Below are positions 1-5,453 of a DNA stretch of 9,818 bases, piece by piece. The notes under the pieces were generated by a model. The model made no database searches and was not told the DNA's origin. It saw nothing but the letters and a program-made list of their open reading frames with translations. A program made the translations under genes and the position numbers. Source of the DNA: Bacteroidales bacterium (lineage in GTDB: Bacteria; Bacteroidota; Bacteroidia; Bacteroidales; JAFGXI01). The first letter of the stretch is position 1; the number at the start of each line of letters is the position of its first letter. Location: positions 1-9,818 of the forward strand of contig JALSQC010000248.1 in the NCBI GenBank assembly GCA_026985625.1. The letters are read 5' to 3'.

Positions 1-33
1 AATAGTTTTTTCATAAGGTTTATACTTTAAATA

Positions 34-53
34 ATTTGTAAATATTTTTAAAT
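34..53. repeat. 20-bp direct repeat, copy 1
   Basis: The sequence ATTTGTAAATATTTTTAAAT occurs here and again, base for base, at 106-125, starting 72 bp further on. The match stops at both ends (33/105 and 54/126 differ). The sequence is AT-rich and low in complexity, so part of the similarity may be compositional. An exact 20-mer within 200 bp is nevertheless more than I would expect by chance. Its function is unknown; a regulatory site or replication-slippage remnant is possible. Confidence 0.6.
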
Positions 54-98
54 AAAACAAAAAAATATGATGTAAAAATATAAAAACAATTATAATTT

Positions 99-114
99 TT
101 TACATATTTGTAAA
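99..114. promoter_or_regulatory. Inverted repeat TTTACA-TATT-TGTAAA, candidate operator or weak hairpin
   Basis: Two perfect 6-bp arms flank a 4-nt centre. As DNA it has the form of a binding site for a dimeric helix-turn-helix regulator. As RNA it is a weak hairpin followed by TATTTTT (115-121), which could be a poor terminator for an upstream transcript. Each arm has only one G or C, so the hairpin would be unstable. The assignment is tentative. Confidence 0.3.
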
Positions 115-125
115 TATTTTTAAAT
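106..125. repeat. 20-bp direct repeat, copy 2
   Basis: This is the second exact copy of ATTTGTAAATATTTTTAAAT (first copy at 34-53). Its left end overlaps the 99-114 dyad, which copy 1 lacks, so the two copies need not have the same role. Confidence 0.6.
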
Positions 126-148
126 TTATAAGTAACAAAAGTAAGACC

Positions 149-161
149 TAAACGTCGTTTA
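149..161. promoter_or_regulatory. 13-bp palindrome TAAACG-T-CGTTTA, candidate operator
   Basis: Two perfect 6-bp arms surround one central base. It is one of the few places in the leader that contains CG pairs, and it lies directly upstream of a possible -7 element at 163-170, where a bound repressor could block RNA polymerase. The symmetry is read directly from the sequence; the operator role is inferred. Confidence 0.3.
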
Positions 162-162
162 T

Positions 163-170
163 TATATTTA
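163..170 (+). promoter_or_regulatory. Possible Bacteroidota -7 element (TATATTTA)
   Basis: This matches TAnnTTTG at all but the last position. No TTTG -33 element is visible at the usual distance upstream. Transcription from here would give a leader of roughly 20 nt, similar to that inferred for the gene at 2457. In such AT-rich DNA a one-mismatch hit is weak evidence. CATATTTG at 103-110 is an equally imperfect alternative. Confidence 0.2.
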
Positions 171-174
171 ATTA

Positions 175-198
175 ATGTTAAAAAATAAAAAATTATGA
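175..198 (+). other. Possible 7-codon leader ORF overlapping the S46 start
   Basis: ATG at 175 opens a frame encoding MLKNKKL and ending in TGA at 196-198, which overlaps the S46 ATG (195-197) as ATGA. If it is transcribed and translated, ribosomes would terminate exactly at the S46 start. In A-rich leaders such tiny ORFs arise easily by chance, and if transcription starts near 177 it would not be expressed at all. Confidence 0.15.
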
Positions 199-2363
199 TT
201 AAAAAAAGTTTTATAATTTTATTTAGCTTATTGATGATATTTTCTTCGTCAATAAAAGCTGACGAAGGAATGTGGCTTTTATCTTTAATAGGCAAAAATT
301 ATGCACAAATGAAAGCCGAAGGCTTAAGATTAACAGCTGACGATATTTACAATATTAATCATGCAAGTTTAAAAGATGCAATTGTTGGATTATCAAGCGA
401 CAGAATGCCTTTTGGTTTCTTTTGCTCCGGCGAGATAATTTCGTCGCAAGGATTAGTCATTACAAATCACCATTGCGGTTACGAATCTATTCAAGAACAT
501 AGTACTGTTGAACACGATTATTTAAAAGACGGCTTTTGGGCAATGTCAAAAGATCAAGAACTTACAAACGAAGGCATGATGATGTCGCGACTTGTAAAAA
601 TGGAAGACGTAACATCAAAAGTTCTTGCTGCAGTTAATGATACAATGGACGAAGCTACCCGCGAAGCAGCAATAAAAAAAGCTATGAAAAAAATAGAAAA
701 AGATGCTGCAAAAGATTCGGAATACGGAACATCGGTAAAATCTATGTTTGATAACAACCAATTCTTTTTGTTTTATTACGAAACATTTAAAGATATACGA
801 TTAGTAGGAGCACCGCCATCGGCAATAGGAAAATTTGGAGGAGATACCGATAACTGGATGTGGCCACGACATACAGGAGATTTTTCTATGTTTAGAATAT
901 ATACAGGTCCCGACGGAAAACCTGCTAAATATTCAAAAGATAATATACCATACAAACCTGTTAAATTTTTACCCATATCGCTTAAAGGCGAGAAAAAAGG
1001 AGATTTTGCAATGGTTATGGGATTTCCCGGTTCTACCGACAGATATTTAACATCATACGGAATAGAGCAAGCTTTAGAAATTACAAATCCTGCTGTTGTT
1101 AGAATAAGAACAAAAAAACTCGATATAATGAAAGAAGATATGGCATCAAGCGATGCTATTAGAATAAAATATGCTTCTAAATATGCACAAACAGCAAACT
1201 ATTGGAAATACTATCAAGGACAATCAAGAGGTTTAAAAAGGCTTCACGTTTACGACAAAAAAAAGGCTTTGGAAGACAGATTTGATAAATGGGTAAATCA
1301 AAATCCCGAAAGAAAAGCAAAATACGGAGACGCCCTTGATTTAATCGAGAAATATTACCAATCTGATAAAGAACAAGCTCTTGCAAAACAATACCTTTTT
1401 GAAGCAATCTTACAAGGAGGTGAAATTATTTTATTCCCTTTACAATTTAGAGAACTTAAAGGCGTTCTTAAAAACTCGCCCGATAATAAAGAATTAATTA
1501 ATACATTTATTGAGCAAGCAAAAAAATCGTCAAAAAAATATTTTAAAGATTATAACGAAGCAACCGATAAAAAAATATTTGCAGCTTTGTTAGAGATGTA
1601 TTATAAAGACGTTCCTAAGGATTACCATTTAGATATTTTTAAAACCGTTGAGAAAAAATTTAAAGGAGATTTTAATAAATATGCCGACTATATCTATAAA
1701 AAATCGATATATGCAAATAAAGAAAAATTCGATGCTTTTTTAGCTAAACCATCATCAAAAGTTATGGAGAAAGATCCTTTAAACGAAATAACAAAAGAAG
1801 TTATACAGCTATATTATAAATTACAAGGTAGCGAAGATATTAATTTCAATAAAGGAAAACGACTATATATGGCTGGTTTAATGGAAATGCAAAAAGATAA
1901 ATTATTTTATCCTAATGCAAACTCAACCGAACGTTTAACTTTCGGAACAGTTGGCGATTACAACCCCGCCGACGCTGTTCATTATAACTATTTTACAACT
2001 TTAAAAGGAGTAATGGAAAAAGAAGATCCTAAAAACGATGAATTTATTGTTCCTGCAAAATTAAAAGAATTATATAAAAATAAAGACTACGGACAATATG
2101 CCGATGCCGACGGAACTATGCATGTTTGCTTTACAACAAACAACGATATTACAGGAGGAAATTCCGGTAGTGTTGTAATTAACGGTAACGGCGAAATGAT
2201 AGGAACCGCTTTTGACGGAAATTGGGAAGCTATGAGTGGAGATATTGCTTTTGAACCAAAACTACAAAAATGTATTAATGTAGATGTGCGTTACGTTTTA
2301 TTTATTATAGATAAATATGCAGGTGCACATAATCTTATTAAAGAAATGACCATTATTAAATAA
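195..2363 (+). CDS. dpp7: S46 family serine dipeptidyl peptidase, DPP7-type, secreted
   Basis: The 722-residue product is a full-length S46 peptidase, a chymotrypsin-fold enzyme that removes dipeptides from peptide N-termini in the periplasm or at the cell surface. An N-terminal signal peptide (residues 1 to about 22, likely cleaved after IKA) supports this start. The catalytic triad is visible: His93 in TNHHCGY, Asp229 in RHTGDF and Ser657 in GGNSGS. Asn220-Trp221 (DNWMW) match residues that hold the substrate amino group in solved relatives. Eighteen residues after the catalytic serine lies Gly675, in AFDGNWEAMSGD. In characterised enzymes Gly at this site marks DPP7 (hydrophobic or broad P1), while Arg or Ser marks the Asp/Glu-specific DPP11. 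No lipobox or type IX secretion C-terminal domain is apparent. The gene has its own terminator. Family membership is nearly certain; the substrate class is inferred from one residue. Confidence 0.96.
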   Translation: MIKKSFIILFSLLMIFSSSIKADEGMWLLSLIGKNYAQMKAEGLRLTADDIYNINHASLKDAIVGLSSDRMPFGFFCSGEIISSQGLVITNHHCGYESIQEHSTVEHDYLKDGFWAMSKDQELTNEGMMMSRLVKMEDVTSKVLAAVNDTMDEATREAAIKKAMKKIEKDAAKDSEYGTSVKSMFDNNQFFLFYYETFKDIRLVGAPPSAIGKFGGDTDNWMWPRHTGDFSMFRIYTGPDGKPAKYSKDNIPYKPVKFLPISLKGEKKGDFAMVMGFPGSTDRYLTSYGIEQALEITNPAVVRIRTKKLDIMKEDMASSDAIRIKYASKYAQTANYWKYYQGQSRGLKRLHVYDKKKALEDRFDKWVNQNPERKAKYGDALDLIEKYYQSDKEQALAKQYLFEAILQGGEIILFPLQFRELKGVLKNSPDNKELINTFIEQAKKSSKKYFKDYNEATDKKIFAALLEMYYKDVPKDYHLDIFKTVEKKFKGDFNKYADYIYKKSIYANKEKFDAFLAKPSSKVMEKDPLNEITKEVIQLYYKLQGSEDINFNKGKRLYMAGLMEMQKDKLFYPNANSTERLTFGTVGDYNPADAVHYNYFTTLKGVMEKEDPKNDEFIVPAKLKELYKNKDYGQYADADGTMHVCFTTNNDITGGNSGSVVINGNGEMIGTAFDGNWEAMSGDIAFEPKLQKCINVDVRYVLFIIDKYAGAHNLIKEMTIIK

Positions 2364-2385
2364 AAATATTTATAAATAAATTAAT

Positions 2386-2414
2386 AAAAAGCTGTCTTAA
2401 CGACAGCTTTTTTT
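2386..2414 (+). terminator. Intrinsic terminator after the S46 peptidase gene
   Basis: The stem GCTGTC (2391-2396) / GACAGC (2402-2407) closes a 5-nt loop, TTAAC. It is extended by five A-T pairs and followed by a run of seven T (2408-2414). It begins 22 nt after the stop codon and should end transcription of the S46 gene, separating it from the next operon. Because the A-run and T-run are symmetric, it could also work for minus-strand transcripts. Confidence 0.9.
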
Positions 2415-2427
2415 ATATCTAAAATAT

Positions 2428-2435
2428 TAATTTTG
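2428..2435 (+). promoter_or_regulatory. Bacteroidota -7 promoter element TAATTTTG
   Basis: This is a perfect match to TAnnTTTG, the element read by the Bacteroidota primary sigma factor. It lies 21 nt upstream of the ATG at 2457, so transcription would start near 2440-2443 with a very short leader. No clear TTTG -33 element is present; the T-run of the preceding terminator occupies that region. It probably drives the three-gene operon at 2457-5439. Confidence 0.6.
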
Positions 2436-2456
2436 TAAAAAAATAATATAAAAATT

Positions 2457-4619
2457 ATGAAAAAAATTATTTATCTATATATAATACTAAGCGTATTATT
2501 TAGCTGCAAAGAAACATCAAACAATATTAAAAAAATTAATACCGTTGAACATAAAATTACAGCACAAATACAGCCAAACAGCGGAGAAATAAATGTTGCC
2601 GATACAATGATTATACCTATAGAAAAATGGAATAAACAAAAAGAACATAGTTTTTTATTAAACAAAGGTCTTAAAATTAAAAATATCGACAAATTAAATA
2701 TAGAGTTAAAAAAACAAAATAACGATTCGTTAAACAATAAGTATATTATAAAATCTATAAAAAAAATAAACGGTAACCCTGTTTTAGTATTAGAATACTC
2801 GGGAAAATTTTATGGAAAATTCGAAGATCAAACAACAGAATATGCCCGTGGATTTAACGAAACAAACGGAGTTGTAAGCGATACGGGCATTTATCTTTCG
2901 GCATCGTCGTGTTGGTTACCACAATTTAACAAAAATTATTTATCGACTTTTGACCTTAAAGTAAAAATACCAAAACCTTGGAAAGTTGTAAGTGGAGGTA
3001 AAAGAACAATTTTAAACGATAATACTTTTGAATACAATAGTAAAAATCCGTTAGACGATATTTTTATTATTGCAAATAAATGGTCGGAATTTGATACAAC
3101 AGTCAATAATGTATCGTTAGAAGCATTTTTAATTACTCCCGATACAATGTTAGCAAATAAATATTTGCAAGCTACGGCAAAATATATGAAACTTTACGAA
3201 AAACTTATAGGCGAATATCCTTATTCTAAATTTGCATTGGTCGAGAATTTTTGGCAAACAGGTTACGGTATGCCGTCGTTTACATTGCTTGGCTCGCAAA
3301 TAATTCGCTTTCCTTGGATACTATATTCATCGTATCCTCACGAGTTATTACACAATTATTGGGGAAACAGTGTTTTTGTTGATGACACATTAGGAAACTG
3401 GTGCGAAGGTATTACTGCATATATGGCCGACCATTTAATGAAAGAAGAGCAAGGGCAAGGACTTGCATACAGACAAGCTACACTCGAAAAATTTACAAAC
3501 TATGTTAATGACGGTAACGATTTTCCTGTTCGTGATTTTATAAATCGTAACAACTCGGCACAAGAAGCCGTAGGCTACGGAAAAGTATTAATGATGAACA
3601 ATATGTTGCGTGTAGATGTTGGAGACTCTTTATTTTTAGCGGCATATCGCAAATTTTATAACGATTTTAGATACAAAAAAGCAAGTTTTACTGATATCGA
3701 AACCTGTTTCGAGAAAGTATCAGGCAAGGATTTTAAAAGTTTTTTTAATCAATGGATTAACCGCAAAGGAGCTCCCGAGATAAAACTAAAAAACGTATCG
3801 TGTAAAAAAGACGGCAATAAATTTAACCTTAAGTTTAGTTTGTTGCAAGCACAAAAAGACAAAGCCTTTGATATTAAAATTCCTGTTTTTATTTTATTTG
3901 ATAACGATAGTATTTACAAACAAGAACTAATATCGATGAACAAAAAGAATCAATCATACGATTTTAGTTTCGAAAAACGTCCTGCAAAATTAATGATTGA
4001 CCCTCAATTTAATGTTATGCGAAAATTAGATAAACAAGAAATACCTGCAACACTATCGCAAATTTTTGGACAAAAAGAAACAATTTTAATTTTACCAAGT
4101 AAAAGTAAAAACTTAAAATCATACGAGATGCTTGCAAATCTGTGGAAACAAAATCAACAAGCACAAGGCTTTAATTTAAAAATAACATACGATAATAAAA
4201 TAGAGGAACTACCCGATAGTGTTGCTGTTTGGATTGTTGGTAACGAAAATAAATTTAATAATATACAAGATTTTATAAACCGATTTACAAAGATTATAGG
4301 AAATAAAAATATTGCAAAAATAAAATCGTTGCAAAAAAAAGGAGGAATGGTTTATACAATATCAAATAAAAATTATCTACCTATAGGATTTTTAACTGCA
4401 GATAATAGCGACCTTATTATAGGTTTATCGCATCGTTTATTGCATTATGGTAAATATTCGCTGTTAGGTTTCGACTCAAAAACAGGCAAAAATTTAATAA
4501 AACAAGTATTGCCAATAGAAAATTCGCCTCTTAATTTTGATATTAAATACGACAATTATAAACCTGTGATTATTGCAAAAATAAAAGCAAGAAAAGCTTT
4601 GTCGGCTTTTGTAAAATAA
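2457..4619 (+). CDS. M1-family zinc metallopeptidase, predicted outer-membrane lipoprotein
   Basis: The 720-residue product starts with a lipoprotein signal ending in LFSC (lipidated Cys17). The following KET loosely resembles the charged export signal of surface-exposed Bacteroidota lipoproteins. The M1 zinc site is HELLH (residues 295-299) with the third ligand Glu317 in NWCEGITAY; Tyr374 in AVGYGK is a good candidate for the catalytic tyrosine. The usual GAMEN exopeptidase motif is replaced by LVEN (261-264) before GMPSFTLLG. The zinc helix spacing is 17 residues instead of the usual 18. From memory both traits fit a divergent M1 subgroup with GMPSFTLLG and EAVGYGK motifs, so I expect activity, although aminopeptidase specificity is not assured. 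Residues about 20-220 form the beta-rich N-terminal domain, and about 445-720 an additional C-terminal region including a SLSQIFG-like stretch. The leader lacks a Shine-Dalgarno sequence. The stop overlaps the next start by 1 nt (TAATG). Confidence 0.9.
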   Translation: MKKIIYLYIILSVLFSCKETSNNIKKINTVEHKITAQIQPNSGEINVADTMIIPIEKWNKQKEHSFLLNKGLKIKNIDKLNIELKKQNNDSLNNKYIIKSIKKINGNPVLVLEYSGKFYGKFEDQTTEYARGFNETNGVVSDTGIYLSASSCWLPQFNKNYLSTFDLKVKIPKPWKVVSGGKRTILNDNTFEYNSKNPLDDIFIIANKWSEFDTTVNNVSLEAFLITPDTMLANKYLQATAKYMKLYEKLIGEYPYSKFALVENFWQTGYGMPSFTLLGSQIIRFPWILYSSYPHELLHNYWGNSVFVDDTLGNWCEGITAYMADHLMKEEQGQGLAYRQATLEKFTNYVNDGNDFPVRDFINRNNSAQEAVGYGKVLMMNNMLRVDVGDSLFLAAYRKFYNDFRYKKASFTDIETCFEKVSGKDFKSFFNQWINRKGAPEIKLKNVSCKKDGNKFNLKFSLLQAQKDKAFDIKIPVFILFDNDSIYKQELISMNKKNQSYDFSFEKRPAKLMIDPQFNVMRKLDKQEIPATLSQIFGQKETILILPSKSKNLKSYEMLANLWKQNQQAQGFNLKITYDNKIEELPDSVAVWIVGNENKFNNIQDFINRFTKIIGNKNIAKIKSLQKKGGMVYTISNKNYLPIGFLTADNSDLIIGLSHRLLHYGKYSLLGFDSKTGKNLIKQVLPIENSPLNFDIKYDNYKPVIIAKIKARKALSAFVK

Positions 4620-4996
4620 TGCAAAATTTAAGCTCATATAATAAAATTAATTTAATTTTTGCAATAATAATTTTATTAATTTTTGCCTATTCGTATGTTT
4701 TTACTCCCGAAAAAAACAATTACCCAATACACTCGGCATGTAAAATAAAACCTTGTAAAAGCACCGGTTTATCGAGAGCTTTTTCTAAAATTGTAAGATT
4801 TAAATTTGTTGAAGCTAAAAAATTTAACAAAAATTCGGTGTTGGTTTTTAGTTTCTTTTTTATACAATTTTTTTTAAGAATTTTTATAATAATAATTTTA
4901 CAAAAAAAATTATTTAAAGATAAGTTTGTATTAATTTTTGATGTATTATTTAGCTTAATACTTTTTGTTATAACATTTAACAATTTAATTTTATGA
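4619..4996 (+). CDS. Small DUF2752-type membrane protein
   Basis: The 125-residue protein has about three hydrophobic segments (roughly residues 9-28, 73-95 and 102-124). A conserved-looking loop contains Cys41, Cys46 and PCKSTGLSRAF (45-55), followed by EAKKFNKNS (65-73). A Cys-Pro-Cys-x-[ST]-G-x-[ST]-R-A-like core followed by an A-x-x-x-N segment and a hydrophobic stretch is the signature of the uncharacterised DUF2752 family, and the assignment rests on that pattern. The function is unknown; the cysteines could bind metal or form a disulfide. Its ATG overlaps the M1 stop (TAATG) and its stop overlaps the next start (ATGA), so all three genes are probably translated together. It contains no catalytic motif I recognise. 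Confidence 0.8.
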   Translation: MQNLSSYNKINLIFAIIILLIFAYSYVFTPEKNNYPIHSACKIKPCKSTGLSRAFSKIVRFKFVEAKKFNKNSVLVFSFFFIQFFLRIFIIIILQKKLFKDKFVLIFDVLFSLILFVITFNNLIL

Positions 4997-5439
4997 TAAT
5001 GAAATATCTTTTTTTAATTATTATATTAGTAAGTCTTTTTGCTTGCAACAACTCTAAACATCAACAAAATAATACAAAACCGCATAAAGTAAATAAGCAA
5101 AACTACGAAAATAAACCTGTAAAATATTCGCCGATAATAAAACAGGTTAATAACGATACTCTTAATGTTACTACAAATTATTATAAAAACGGTGTAAAAA
5201 AATCGCAAGGAATATTAATAAACGGAAAACGTCAAGGACACTGGATTTATTGGTATAAAAACGGAAACATCTGGAGCGAAGGCGATTTTAAAGATGGTAA
5301 AAGCGAGGGAATGTTTACTATATATAAACCTAATGGCGAAAAATTTTTAGAATCGTTTTATAAAAATGGGACTAAATATAAAGACATATACTATAAAGAC
5401 GGAAAAGTTTATCGCAAAGTTGATATTAAACCATTATAA
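4993..5439 (+). CDS. MORN/YwqK-type repeat lipoprotein
   Basis: The 148-residue product begins with a lipoprotein signal ending in LFAC (Cys18). An Asn/Lys/Gln-rich linker follows (about 19-60), then three to four repeats of about 20 residues (62-140) of the form YYKNGxxxxxGxxxxGKxxGxWxxW, for example NGKRQGHWIYWYKNG and DGKSEGMFTIYKPNG. This is the MORN-like repeat seen in proteins often named YwqK antitoxin family. That name should not be read as a toxin-antitoxin function here, because no toxin gene is nearby. Such beta-hairpin repeats usually bind other proteins or membranes. No acidic residues follow the lipidated cysteine, so it may face the periplasm. Two starts are possible, ATG 4993 (overlapping the previous stop) and ATG 4999 (2 nt after it); both give a valid signal peptide. 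It is the last gene of the operon. Confidence 0.85.
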   Translation: MIMKYLFLIIILVSLFACNNSKHQQNNTKPHKVNKQNYENKPVKYSPIIKQVNNDTLNVTTNYYKNGVKKSQGILINGKRQGHWIYWYKNGNIWSEGDFKDGKSEGMFTIYKPNGEKFLESFYKNGTKYKDIYYKDGKVYRKVDIKPL

Positions 5440-5453
5440 AATAGGCATTATAT

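Larger units (their letters stand above)
1..194. other. AT-rich intergenic leader upstream of the S46 peptidase gene
   Basis: This 194-nt stretch holds no supportable gene. It is almost entirely A and T and contains a 20-bp direct repeat, two short inverted repeats, a possible promoter element and a 7-codon mini-ORF, listed separately. In one plus-strand frame the first 27 nt are open up to a TAA at 28-30, so they could be the end of an upstream gene, but they are too short to judge. The leader of the S46 gene has no Shine-Dalgarno sequence. It is A-rich up to the ATG, as is usual in Bacteroidota. Confidence 0.7.

Noticed and set aside
20..295. Minus-strand open frame of 91 codons crossing the start of the S46 gene
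   Set aside because: It is made of Tyr, Lys, Phe and Asn as expected from random AT-rich DNA, and it runs over the signal-peptide region of a well-supported gene.
1257..1264. Run of eight A in the S46 gene as a programmed slippage site
   Set aside because: The frame continues normally with family sequence on both sides. Such A-runs are common in this AT-rich genome, and no alternative product is apparent.
5026..5208. Minus-strand open frame opposite the MORN-like lipoprotein as a counter-transcribed small protein
   Set aside because: It has no motif, no promoter or start signal, and a composition explained by the opposite strand.
4993..5439. Toxin-antitoxin antitoxin (YwqK annotation) for the MORN-like lipoprotein
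   Set aside because: The product has a lipoprotein signal and no adjacent toxin gene; the family name is inherited from a loosely related protein.
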